Origin: Anaerosolibacter sp.
Lineage (GTDB): Bacteria > Bacillota > Clostridia > Peptostreptococcales > Thermotaleaceae
Length of the DNA stretch: 64,000 bases
Direction: 5' to 3'
Assembly: GCF_029240175.1 (NCBI RefSeq)
Contig: NZ_JARBTM010000002.1
Coordinates: 124,001-188,000, forward strand
In this document: positions 42,848 to 51,057 of the stretch, piece by piece
Numbering within the stretch: position 1 is the first letter of the stretch
Layout of the letters: each line of letters begins with the position of its first letter
The notes under the pieces: model-generated
Seen by the model: only the letters and a program-made list of their open reading frames with translations
Databases searched by the model: none
Told to the model about the DNA's origin: nothing
Position numbers and translations under genes: made by a program

Positions 42848-44677
42848 ATGAAGCTAATCGCAGGCGTAGACATTGGAAATGCCACTACAGAGGTAGCTAT
42901 AGCCAAGATATCTTCTGAAAAGGGTGTGAGCTTCCAGTCCAGTGGCACCGTATTTACAACGGGAATTAAAGGAACACGACAGAACATCCACGGTGTCTTT
43001 GCCGCTTTAAAACAAGCTTTAGATAAAATCAACCTTAAGATTGAAGATTTAGATCTGGTGAGAATTAATGAAGCTGCTCCTGTGATTGGGGATGTGGCCA
43101 TGGAAACCATTACGGAGACCATTATTACAGAGTCTACCATGATTGGTCACAACCCCTCCACACCAGGAGGAATCGGTTTAGGCATAGGAACAACCGTTGA
43201 CATAAGCAATCTTGAAAATACAAATCTGAAAGAGCCAGTTATTGTACTAATTGGAAGAGTTGTGGATTTTGCCGATGCAGCGGAGCGAATCAATCGTGCC
43301 GTTGAAAAGGGAATCCAAGTACAAGGGGCTATTGCTCAAAGAGACGATGGTGTATTGATTCATAATCGCCTCAACCAGGTAATTCCGATTATCGATGAGG
43401 TATCGCTCCTAGAAAAGGTACCCATTGGAATGAAGGCAGCAATCGAGGTAGCACCACCAGGTGGTGTAGTAGAAGTGCTTTCAAATCCCTATGGGATTGC
43501 AACGGTTTTCGGCTTAAATGGAGAGGAAACCAAGCTGATTGTACCTATAGCTAGGGCACTTATTGGAAACCGGTCTGCGGTCGTTATTAAAACACCCAAG
43601 GGGGATGTGCAGGAAAGAAGAATACCAGCGGGTCAAATACACGTTCTTGGTGAAAAACGAAAAGGTATCGTGGATGTGGATGATGGGGCTTCTAAAATTA
43701 TGGAGGTGCTAAGATCGACTGCTCCAGTAGAAGATATCAAGGGTGAGCCAGGAACCAATGCAGGGGGGATGTTAGAGCGGGTAAGACAAGTCATGTCCGA
43801 GCTTACAAAGCAGCATCCCAACGACATTAAGATTCAGGACCTTTTGGCTGTAGATACCTTTGTACCACAAAAGGTCAAGGGTGGATTGGCGGAAGAGTTT
43901 TCCATGGAGAACGCCGTTGGTATTGCAGCCATGGTAAAAGCCGACAAGCTGCAAATGCAGATGATTGCCGATGAATTGCGGAAAGAAATATTAGTAGATG
44001 TGGAGGTTGGTGGCGTAGAAGCAGATATGGCCATACGAGGTGCCTTAACCACGCCTGGAACCAACGTGCCTTTGGCCATCTTAGATATGGGTGCAGGTTC
44101 CACGGACGCTTCTATTATCAACAAGAATGGCGAAATTACTTCAATTCACCTTGCTGGTGCCGGAAACATGGTAACACTGCTAATCAATTCTGAATTAGGT
44201 CTTGAGGACTTAGCCTTGGCAGAAGATATCAAAAAATATCCCCTTGCAAAGGTAGAGAGCCTATTTCATATACGACATGAGGACGGTACGGTAGAATTTT
44301 TCGAAAAACCTCTGAATGCCAATGTGTTTGCCAGGGTTGTGATCCTGAAAGAAGGAAATATGCTGCCTATCCCAGGACAGCAGTCTATTGAGAAAATCAA
44401 ATATGTTCGTAGGGGAGCCAAAGAGAAGGTATTTGTAACCAATGCATTGAGAGCCCTGGGTATGGTTTGCCCCACTGGAAATATCCGTGACATTGAGTTT
44501 GTGGTACTGGTAGGAGGATCAGCTTTAGACTTTGAAGTACCGCAGCTTGTAACCGATGCATTGTCACAATTTGGTGTTGTGGCAGGCAGAGGAAATATCA
44601 GGGGAACGGAAGGCCCAAGAAATGCAGTGGCTACAGGACTGATATTGGCCCTAAAAGAAGGGAGAGGAATTCAGTGA
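42848..44677 (+). CDS. pduG: Diol dehydratase reactivase large subunit
   Basis: This 609-residue Hsp70/actin-fold ATPase opens with GVDIGNATTEVAIAKI and carries NPSTPGGIGLGIGTTVD, LAILDMGAGSTDASI and VVLVGGSALDFEVP. With PduH it exchanges damaged cobalamin for fresh adenosylcobalamin in an ATP-dependent way. Length matches the family. AGGAGG lies upstream. Its stop overlaps the pduH start by 4 bases. Confidence 0.97.
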   Translation: MKLIAGVDIGNATTEVAIAKISSEKGVSFQSSGTVFTTGIKGTRQNIHGVFAALKQALDKINLKIEDLDLVRINEAAPVIGDVAMETITETIITESTMIGHNPSTPGGIGLGIGTTVDISNLENTNLKEPVIVLIGRVVDFADAAERINRAVEKGIQVQGAIAQRDDGVLIHNRLNQVIPIIDEVSLLEKVPIGMKAAIEVAPPGGVVEVLSNPYGIATVFGLNGEETKLIVPIARALIGNRSAVVIKTPKGDVQERRIPAGQIHVLGEKRKGIVDVDDGASKIMEVLRSTAPVEDIKGEPGTNAGGMLERVRQVMSELTKQHPNDIKIQDLLAVDTFVPQKVKGGLAEEFSMENAVGIAAMVKADKLQMQMIADELRKEILVDVEVGGVEADMAIRGALTTPGTNVPLAILDMGAGSTDASIINKNGEITSIHLAGAGNMVTLLINSELGLEDLALAEDIKKYPLAKVESLFHIRHEDGTVEFFEKPLNANVFARVVILKEGNMLPIPGQQSIEKIKYVRRGAKEKVFVTNALRALGMVCPTGNIRDIEFVVLVGGSALDFEVPQLVTDALSQFGVVAGRGNIRGTEGPRNAVATGLILALKEGRGIQ

Positions 44678-45135
44678 AGATAAACTATGGAAGTCAACAA
44701 CCAGCAATCCATATTTATTATAGTTCACTGGGAATAAACCCCTCCCTTTTTAATCAGATGCTCTTTGGTATGGAAGAAGAAAATGTCCCTTATCTGGTAA
44801 TGCGTCAGGAAGAGAAGTCAGCTTTGAAATTAGGTTATCAAGCTGCAGACGATTCCAGCCTTGGTGTTGGCGTTGGTATCGGTGAAGATGGTACAGTAAT
44901 ACTCCACTATAAAAGGCTGAAGGAAGAGGAACCTCTTTTTCAAATCCATCTCCAAAGAGATATGAAGAAGCTTCGAAAGCTGGGTGCCAATGGGGCACGG
45001 TTGGTAAAGGGTATTCCCTTTAAGGATTTGGAAGAGCAGGAAACTGAGAGGGTTATACAGGAAGAAGGCATAACCAGAGAGGATATGGCCCTTTTAATCG
45101 CAAAGGTAATGAGCAAAATGAAGGAAATTGTATAG
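44674..45135 (+). CDS. pduH: Diol dehydratase reactivase small subunit
   Basis: This 153-residue protein is related to the medium dehydratase subunit (AIHIYYSSLGINPSLFNQML, LGVGVGIGEDGTVILHYKR). It swaps with the dehydratase during reactivation. The GTG start overlaps pduG (GTGA), a classic coupling. The C-terminal helical tail of about 40 residues (ERVIQEEGITREDMALLIAK) extends beyond shorter family members. Confidence 0.92.
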   Translation: MKINYGSQQPAIHIYYSSLGINPSLFNQMLFGMEEENVPYLVMRQEEKSALKLGYQAADDSSLGVGVGIGEDGTVILHYKRLKEEEPLFQIHLQRDMKKLRKLGANGARLVKGIPFKDLEEQETERVIQEEGITREDMALLIAKVMSKMKEIV

Positions 45136-45155
45136 ATAGATGGGAGGTGTAGACT

Positions 45156-45779
45156 TTGCCAAAGCTTGCTTTAGGATTGATTGAAACCGTGGGTTTGGCT
45201 GCAGCCATAGAGGCGGCAGATACAGCAGTAAAATCTGCCAATGTAACTTTATTGGGTTATGAAAACTCCAAAGGCGGTGGATTGATCACTGTTAAATTAG
45301 AGGGAGATGTGGGCGCTGTGAAGGCTGCTGTGGAAGCTGCCAGCGCTGCGGCCAGCAAAATCAATAAGGTTTTTAGTAAACAAGTGATTCCCAGACCCCA
45401 TGAAGAGATTGAAAAATTGGTATACACCAAAGATACAGTAGGAATGACAAAATCTGAGATCGAGACTGAGATCAAGATTGAGGAACAAGAAGCAGCTGGG
45501 ACCAAGATGAAAGACGAGGTTAAGGCTGAGGTTGAGGTTGAAGAGACAAAGATCGAAGTTGAGCCAGAGAATGAAGAAGTGGCTGAGGTTGAAGTTGAGG
45601 AACCCGTCATTGAAGTAGTAGAAGAAACCACAGACGATGATGGGGAAGAAGCCTTGGAATTTGTGAATAGTACAGAAGAAGTATGTAATTTATGCAAGGA
45701 TCCAAAATGTTCCAGACGAAAAGGTGATTTGAGAACGAATTGTATCCATTACGATGAATTGAAGGAGGTAGTATCATGA
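45156..45779 (+). CDS. pduK: PduK-like shell protein: BMC domain, acidic linker, Cys motif
   Basis: In this 207-residue product, residues 1-90 are a BMC-H domain ([40 protein letters not shown]). Residues 95-172 are a low-complexity acidic linker ([40 protein letters not shown]). The end holds [20 protein letters not shown] (C-x2-C-x4-C-x10-C), likely an Fe-S or Zn site as proposed for PduK. TTG start after GGGAGGTG. The linker DNA resembles the arms of the intergenic repeats in this window. Its stop overlaps the next shell gene. Confidence 0.88.
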   Translation: MPKLALGLIETVGLAAAIEAADTAVKSANVTLLGYENSKGGGLITVKLEGDVGAVKAAVEAASAAASKINKVFSKQVIPRPHEEIEKLVYTKDTVGMTKSEIETEIKIEEQEAAGTKMKDEVKAEVEVEETKIEVEPENEEVAEVEVEEPVIEVVEETTDDDGEEALEFVNSTEEVCNLCKDPKCSRRKGDLRTNCIHYDELKEVVS

Positions 45780-46054
45780 GTGATGCACTAGGAATGATAG
45801 AAACAAAAGGTTTGGTAGGTGCTATAGAAGCCGCCGATGCCATGACAAAATCAGCAAACGTTCATTTAATTGGTTATGAAAAAATAGGATCTGGTCTGAT
45901 TACTGTTATGGTAAGAGGGGATGTAGGGGCTGTAAAAGCTGCTGTAGATGCGGGTGCAAGTGCAGCTGCAAAGGTAGGAGAATTGGTTTCCAGCCATGTT
46001 ATTGCAAGACCTCATATGGATACTGAAAAGATATTGCCTAAGACAGTGGAGTAA
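45776..46054 (+). CDS. pduJ: BMC-H hexameric shell protein, second copy (PduJ type)
   Basis: This 92-residue protein is nearly identical to the product at 38941: [40 protein letters not shown]. It keeps the same KIGSG pore loop. The start overlaps the previous gene's stop (ATGA), following GGAGG. The A/J assignment is by position; sequences alone do not separate them. Confidence 0.94.
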   Translation: MSDALGMIETKGLVGAIEAADAMTKSANVHLIGYEKIGSGLITVMVRGDVGAVKAAVDAGASAAAKVGELVSSHVIARPHMDTEKILPKTVE

Positions 46055-46057
46055 TTT

Positions 46058-46708
46058 ATGATGATAAGCAATAATCAAGGATTGGTTGAAAAAATCGTAT
46101 CAGAAATCGTAAAAAGGCTCTTATCTTATGGAGATGAGCCCTTGGTACCCATCGGAGTTTCTAACCGCCATGTCCATCTAAGTAAAGAGGATTTAGAGAT
46201 ACTCTTTGGGTCGGGATATGAACTGACAAAGATGAAGGACTTAAAGCAGCCTGGTCAGTATGCTGCCCAAGAAACCGTAATGGTAATCGGTCCTAAGGGA
46301 AAGTTTGAGAACGTTAGAATCCTCGGGCCGGTACGGAAGGAAACCCAATTAGAAATCTCTATCAGTGATGGATTTGTTTTGGGACTGAAAGCTCCTGTTC
46401 GAGAGTCTGGTAAAACCCAAGGCACACCTGGATTTATCTTGAAAGGACCAAAGGGCAGTGTGGAGAAGGAATACGGTGTGATTGCTGCTTTAAGGCACAT
46501 CCATATGCCTCCCGATTATGCAGCCCATTTTGGACTGATGGATAAAGAAATGGTAAGTGTAGAGGTGAACAGTCCGCGAAGGATTATTTTCCACGATGTA
46601 CTGATTCGAGTTTCAGACCAATATGTACTAGAGATGCATCTTGATATAGATGAGGCCAATGCAGGGGGAATCGGGAACGACGACCTAGGGAAAATCGTAA
46701 GGGATTAA
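46058..46708 (+). CDS. pduL: Phosphate propanoyltransferase
   Basis: This 216-residue enzyme converts propionyl-CoA and phosphate to propionyl-phosphate and CoA, recycling CoA inside the shell. Zinc-binding histidine motifs are visible in VSNRHVHLSKEDLEILFG and ALRHIHMPPDYAAHFGLMD. The N-terminal helix QGLVEKIVSEIVKRLLSYG looks like an encapsulation peptide. ATG at 46058 or 46061, with TGGAG 6-9 bases upstream. No acetate/propionate kinase gene is in the operon. Confidence 0.95.
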   Translation: MMISNNQGLVEKIVSEIVKRLLSYGDEPLVPIGVSNRHVHLSKEDLEILFGSGYELTKMKDLKQPGQYAAQETVMVIGPKGKFENVRILGPVRKETQLEISISDGFVLGLKAPVRESGKTQGTPGFILKGPKGSVEKEYGVIAALRHIHMPPDYAAHFGLMDKEMVSVEVNSPRRIIFHDVLIRVSDQYVLEMHLDIDEANAGGIGNDDLGKIVRD

Positions 46709-46722
46709 AGGAGAATATGTCT

Positions 46723-47544
46723 ATGGATCTAATAAGAGCAAATGACTATATAGAAAGCTTTGCCAAGCTCATAGAAGGGCAGCAGGTGAATGGATACCAA
46801 GGAAATCTAAAGGTAGGTGTCGATTTGGGAACAGCCAACATCGTACTATCTGTCCTAGATGAAATGAATCAGCCGGTGGCAGGGGCTTTATATCCTGCAT
46901 CGGTGGTAAAGGATGGCTTGGTAGTGGACTATGTGGGTGCAGTACGAATTGTTAGAAATCTAAAGCAGCAGGTGGAGAGCCTGCTTGGGGTAAGATTAAC
47001 CCACGCTGCCACCGCTGTTCCCCCTGGGACCATTGGAGGGAATGCAAAGGCCATCGCCAATGTGGTAGAATCATCGGATATGGAGGTCATCAACGTGGTG
47101 GATGAACCAACAGCAGCAGCAGCAGTATTGGGCGTAACCGATGGTGCTGTGGTTGATGTTGGGGGAGGTACCACTGGGATCAGCATTCTAAAGAATGGTG
47201 AAGTTATTTACACAGCCGACGAGGCCACAGGCGGTACCCATATGAGCTTGGTTGTGGCAGGAAACTACAAAGTTTCTTTCGAAGAAGCAGAAAAATTTAA
47301 AAAAGATCCTAGCAGGCAAAAAGAAATTTTTGTGGTGATTAAGCCAGTGGTAGAAAAAATGGCTTCCATCGTAAAAAGACATATTGCATCCTTTGATGTA
47401 AAGAAGATTTATGTGGTAGGAGGTGCCTGCTGTTTTCAAGAATTTGAAAGCGTGTTTTTTAAGGAAATAGGCGTAGAAACAGTAAAGCCTGAGCGGCCTC
47501 TCCTGGTCACACCCCTTGGTATCGCACTGAACTGTAAGAAGTGA
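46723..47544 (+). CDS. eutJ: EutJ-like Hsp70/actin-fold protein
   Basis: This 273-residue ATPase-fold protein has GVDLGTANIVLSVLDE (phosphate 1), VVDEPTAAAAVLGV, DVGGGTTGISIL (phosphate 2) and IYVVGGACCF. It matches EutJ of ethanolamine microcompartments, a putative chaperone or reactivation factor. It is also found in Firmicute pdu-type loci. ATG at 46723 gives 9-base spacing from AAGGAG; ATG at 46717 is too close. Exact role unknown. Confidence 0.9.
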   Translation: MDLIRANDYIESFAKLIEGQQVNGYQGNLKVGVDLGTANIVLSVLDEMNQPVAGALYPASVVKDGLVVDYVGAVRIVRNLKQQVESLLGVRLTHAATAVPPGTIGGNAKAIANVVESSDMEVINVVDEPTAAAAVLGVTDGAVVDVGGGTTGISILKNGEVIYTADEATGGTHMSLVVAGNYKVSFEEAEKFKKDPSRQKEIFVVIKPVVEKMASIVKRHIASFDVKKIYVVGGACCFQEFESVFFKEIGVETVKPERPLLVTPLGIALNCKK

Positions 47545-47555
47545 GGTGAAACGTA

Positions 47556-48326
47556 TTGAATGGCAATGAGGCATTAAATTGGATTATAGACGAGGTAATC
47601 CGAAGGTTAGAGGCTAGAAGAAAAACGGCTCTTGTTATTTTTACAGGAGCTGCCATTGGTTTTCAAGAGTCAGTGCCTCAATTGAAAGGGCTATTAGTGG
47701 AAGGGTGGAGCTTAAAGGTTTTACTTTCCAATAGCGCTGAATATGTATTGACACCGCAGTTGATCAAAGAACAGCTAAACATGGAAGAGGTTTATCTGGA
47801 GAGAGAAGTAAAAGGATTAAATGCCATATACAAGGATATTGGTCAAATGATTATTCCAACATTGACACTTAACACTGCGGTGAAAATTGCCCTTGGCATT
47901 GCTGATACCCTAACCACAAATGTGGTAGCCCATGGACTAATGGAGGGGATTCCTATCATCGCAGCTAAGGATGGCTGTGATTTGAAGAATCCCACACGGC
48001 TCCAGCTTGGGATGGATAAAACACCAACGGCATATTTGATGAAAATGGAGCAGCATCTAAATACTTTGGAAGATTACGGTATTCGTCTTGTGAAAGCAAG
48101 CCAACTGTACAGTGCCGCAACAAAAAACCATATAGCTATTTCTTCAAGTAAACAAAGTCAAGAACAACAGGCGGTCCATACAGTGACCAAAAGAGTTCTC
48201 AGCCGAGCAGATATTATAGATGCAAAAAGCATGGGCAATGTGCTCCAGGTATCGCCTACCACAATAATTACGTCTCTGGCTCGGGATACTGCCAAAGAGT
48301 TGGATATCCGCATTATCCAGGAGTAG
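47556..48326 (+). CDS. HFCD-type flavoprotein in the pdu operon
   Basis: This 256-residue protein has the Rossmann-like start of the flavoprotein (phosphopantothenoylcysteine decarboxylase-like) family: ALVIFTGAAIGFQESVPQLK, KVLLSNSAEYVLT, and PTLTLNTAVKIALGIADTLT, TNVVAHGLMEGIPIIAA. It probably binds FMN. The N-terminal helix NEALNWIIDEVIRRLEARRK resembles encapsulation peptides of PduP and PduD, so it may act inside the shell (inference). TTG start after GAGGTG. A role in flavin or cobalamin reduction is possible but unproven. Confidence 0.72.
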   Translation: MNGNEALNWIIDEVIRRLEARRKTALVIFTGAAIGFQESVPQLKGLLVEGWSLKVLLSNSAEYVLTPQLIKEQLNMEEVYLEREVKGLNAIYKDIGQMIIPTLTLNTAVKIALGIADTLTTNVVAHGLMEGIPIIAAKDGCDLKNPTRLQLGMDKTPTAYLMKMEQHLNTLEDYGIRLVKASQLYSAATKNHIAISSSKQSQEQQAVHTVTKRVLSRADIIDAKSMGNVLQVSPTTIITSLARDTAKELDIRIIQE

Positions 48327-48377
48327 AAAAGTTTGAAATGAAATGTACTGGATCATAGAAAGAGGCAGGTGTTATAG

Positions 48378-48647
48378 ATGTATGTTGGTAAAGTGATTGG
48401 AATGGTAGTAGCTACCAGAAAAGACGACAATCTAATAGGCAAGAAGCTAATGATCGTTCAACCCACAGATTCAAAAGGCCAACCCACTGGGAAAGAGGAA
48501 GTTGCCGTCGATTCTGTAGGAGCAGGAACCGGTGAATATGTGCTGGTATCCAAGGGCAGTTCTGCAAGGCACATATTTGGCAATCCAAGCTCTCCTATTG
48601 ATGCTGCGATTGTAGGTATTATCGACAGCATGGAAGTTCAACCGTAG
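48378..48647 (+). CDS. pduN: BMC-P pentameric vertex protein (PduN/EutN/CcmL)
   Basis: This 89-residue OB-like protein has MYVGKVIGMVVATRKDDNLI, GKKLMIVQPTD, VAVDSVGAGTGEYVLVSKGS and DAAIVGIIDSMEV, all typical. Pentamers cap the twelve shell vertices. GAGGCAGGTG lies upstream. It is followed 13 bases later by pduO. Confidence 0.96.
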   Translation: MYVGKVIGMVVATRKDDNLIGKKLMIVQPTDSKGQPTGKEEVAVDSVGAGTGEYVLVSKGSSARHIFGNPSSPIDAAIVGIIDSMEVQP

Positions 48648-48660
48648 AGGATGTGAAGCT

Positions 48661-49647
48661 ATGGGTATCTATACAAAAAAAGGTGACAAGGGAGAAACCG
48701 GCTTATTGGGCGGCAGCAGAATTCGAAAGGATGATCTCAGGGTGTCTTGCTATGGTACCTTGGATGAGGCCAATGCAGCCTTAGGTGTGGCCTACTCCTT
48801 ACTAGAAGATAAAGAAATTCAAAGAATCGTGAGGGACATTCAAAAACGACTGTTTGTGTTGGGGGCTGAACTCGCCAGTGACCATGCAGGGCGCGAATTG
48901 TTGAAAGATACGGTTCAACAAAAGGAAATAGAAGCCCTAGAAAGTATCATTGATCGATATGAAGCACAGTTAGGGCCATTGAAGGAGTTTATCATTCCTG
49001 GAGGAACAACGGCCTCGGCATCCATTCACTTGGCAAGAACCATTATAAGAAGGGCTGAGCGGCTCATTGTAGAACTCAGTGAAGGAACAGATGTGCGGCA
49101 GGATTTGATACAATATGTAAACAGACTGTCGGATACGTTGTTTATGTTGGCCCGTGGTGAAGAACAGTATAGCTTTAAGGAAGCGGTGAAGGGAAAGGTG
49201 TTAGAGCGGCTGGGATACAAAGCAAATCGTAAAAATCTAAATCTAGATTTGGCAAAGAAGATGGCGGAAGCAGTGGAAGAAAAAGCCACACAGATGGGTG
49301 TTCCCATCGTATTTTCCGTTGTGGATGCAGGGGGAAATATGATCTTACTTCATCGAATGAATGATTCTTTGCTGGTAAGCTTAGATATCGCTCAGAATAA
49401 GGCCTATACATCGGCCGCATTAAAGATTGCCACCCATGAAGTGGCGCCATTGATACAGCCCGGGGAAGTGCTGTACGGATTACAGTGGACCAACCAAAAT
49501 CGGATTGTGACCTTTGGAGGGGGATATCCTCTAAAAATTCACAACGAGATTGTAGGCGGCATTGGAGTAAGCGGCGGAACCGTAGAAGAAGACATGATCA
49601 TCGCAGCCCAAGCATTGAGAGTATTTGAATACGAAAGGGGGATCTAA
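48661..49647 (+). CDS. pduO: Cob(I)alamin adenosyltransferase PduO, two-domain
   Basis: In this 328-residue product, residues 1-180 are a PduO-type adenosyltransferase (GIYTKKGDKGETGLLGGSRI for ATP, CYGTLDEANAALG, ARTIIRRAERLIVELSE). Residues 195-328 are a HbpS/GlcG-like (DUF336) domain (ALRVFEYERG at the end; VPIVFSVVDAGGNMILLHRM). It makes adenosylcobalamin for the dehydratase from ATP and cob(I)alamin. GAGG lies upstream. The pduP start is 1 base after its stop. Confidence 0.96.
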   Translation: MGIYTKKGDKGETGLLGGSRIRKDDLRVSCYGTLDEANAALGVAYSLLEDKEIQRIVRDIQKRLFVLGAELASDHAGRELLKDTVQQKEIEALESIIDRYEAQLGPLKEFIIPGGTTASASIHLARTIIRRAERLIVELSEGTDVRQDLIQYVNRLSDTLFMLARGEEQYSFKEAVKGKVLERLGYKANRKNLNLDLAKKMAEAVEEKATQMGVPIVFSVVDAGGNMILLHRMNDSLLVSLDIAQNKAYTSAALKIATHEVAPLIQPGEVLYGLQWTNQNRIVTFGGGYPLKIHNEIVGGIGVSGGTVEEDMIIAAQALRVFEYERGI

Positions 49648-49648
49648 A

Positions 49649-51043
49649 TTGAACGTGGAAGCGTTGAAGATAGAAGAAATTGTGAAAAAAGTGTTACTAG
49701 AGATCAGCAGTAAAACGGAAACCGCTGATGAACAATATGGTATATTCCAAGATATGAACGATGCTGTAGAAGCAGCATGGCATGCGCAAAAGCAGTTGGT
49801 TAAGTTCAATCTGGAGACCAGAGGAAAGTTTATTGAAGCGATGCGAAAAGAAGCAAGGAAGCATGTGGAGCTTTTCGCAAAAATGGCCGTAGAAGAATCA
49901 GGAATGGGCAGGTACGAAGACAAAGTATTAAAGAATATTGTAGCCATTGAAAAAACACCTGGCATCGAAGATTTAAGATCTGAAGCCTATACTGGAGATG
50001 ATGGATTGACATTGATTGAATTGTCTCCTTATGGGGTGATCGGTGCCATTACGCCCACTACAAATCCAACAGAAACGGTGATTTGTAATGCCATTGGTAT
50101 GATTGCCGCAGGCAACACCGTGGTATTTAGTCCCCATCCATCTGCAAAAAACACTTCTCTAAAGTCCGTAGAAATACTAAATCGCGCCATTGTTGAAGCT
50201 GGAGGACCAAGCAATCTGTTGACAACAGTAAGCGATCCAACCTTAGAGCAAGCAGAAATCATGATGAAGCACAAGAAGGTTAATATGCTTGTGGCAACTG
50301 GCGGCCCTGGTGTGGTAAAAGCAGTATTGTCTTCAGGTAAGAAAGCTATTGGAGCAGGTGCAGGCAACCCTCCAGCTGTGGTAGATGATACAGCCGATAT
50401 TGAAAAGGCTGCAAAGGATATTATTTCAGGATGCAGCTTTGATAACAATCTTCCTTGTGTTGCGGAGAAGGAAGTTATTGTATTGGATTCAGTAGCCGAT
50501 TATTTAATTTTCAATATGAAGAAGCATGGTGCCTATGAAATAAAGGATGCAGATGTGCTAAACAGGCTGCAAGCTTTAATCTCTGACGAACGTGGTAACC
50601 CCAACAGAGACTTTGTTGGCAAAAATGCAGATTATATTTTAAGTAAAATCGGCATCGATTGCGATCCAAGCACTAAAGTAATCATCATGGAGGTCGAAAA
50701 AAGCCATCCTTTTGTCGTTGGAGAATTAATGATGCCTGTGCTGCCCATCGTTCGCGTAAAAGACATTGATGAAGCCATTGCATTGGCTGTGAAGGTAGAA
50801 CACGGATTTAGGCATACGGCCATTATGCATTCAAAAAACATTGACCATTTGACCCGTTTTGCGAAAGAAATTCAAACAACCATTTTTGTAAAGAATGGAC
50901 CATCCTATGCAGGTATTGGCGTTGGGGGCGAGGGATATACCACATTTACCATTGCTGGTCCTACTGGCGAAGGTTTAACTTCCGCCAAGAGTTTCGCCAG
51001 AACTAGACGATGTACCCTTGTAGGAGGATTCTCCATTAAATAG
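49649..51043 (+). CDS. pduP: CoA-acylating propionaldehyde dehydrogenase
   Basis: This 464-residue NAD-dependent enzyme oxidises propionaldehyde plus CoA to propionyl-CoA. The N-terminal encapsulation helix is NVEALKIEEIVKKVLLEISS. The catalytic domain shows SPYGVIGAITPTTNPTETVI, GGPGVVKAVLSSGKKAIGAG and the nucleophilic Cys in CSFDNNLPCVAEKEVIV. GNGPSYA-type active-site context is also present. TTG at 49649 is preferred, with GGGGG 8 bases upstream; the earlier TTG at 49625 lies within pduO. Confidence 0.95.
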   Translation: MNVEALKIEEIVKKVLLEISSKTETADEQYGIFQDMNDAVEAAWHAQKQLVKFNLETRGKFIEAMRKEARKHVELFAKMAVEESGMGRYEDKVLKNIVAIEKTPGIEDLRSEAYTGDDGLTLIELSPYGVIGAITPTTNPTETVICNAIGMIAAGNTVVFSPHPSAKNTSLKSVEILNRAIVEAGGPSNLLTTVSDPTLEQAEIMMKHKKVNMLVATGGPGVVKAVLSSGKKAIGAGAGNPPAVVDDTADIEKAAKDIISGCSFDNNLPCVAEKEVIVLDSVADYLIFNMKKHGAYEIKDADVLNRLQALISDERGNPNRDFVGKNADYILSKIGIDCDPSTKVIIMEVEKSHPFVVGELMMPVLPIVRVKDIDEAIALAVKVEHGFRHTAIMHSKNIDHLTRFAKEIQTTIFVKNGPSYAGIGVGGEGYTTFTIAGPTGEGLTSAKSFARTRRCTLVGGFSIK

Positions 51044-51057
51044 ATGAGGTGGAAAAC

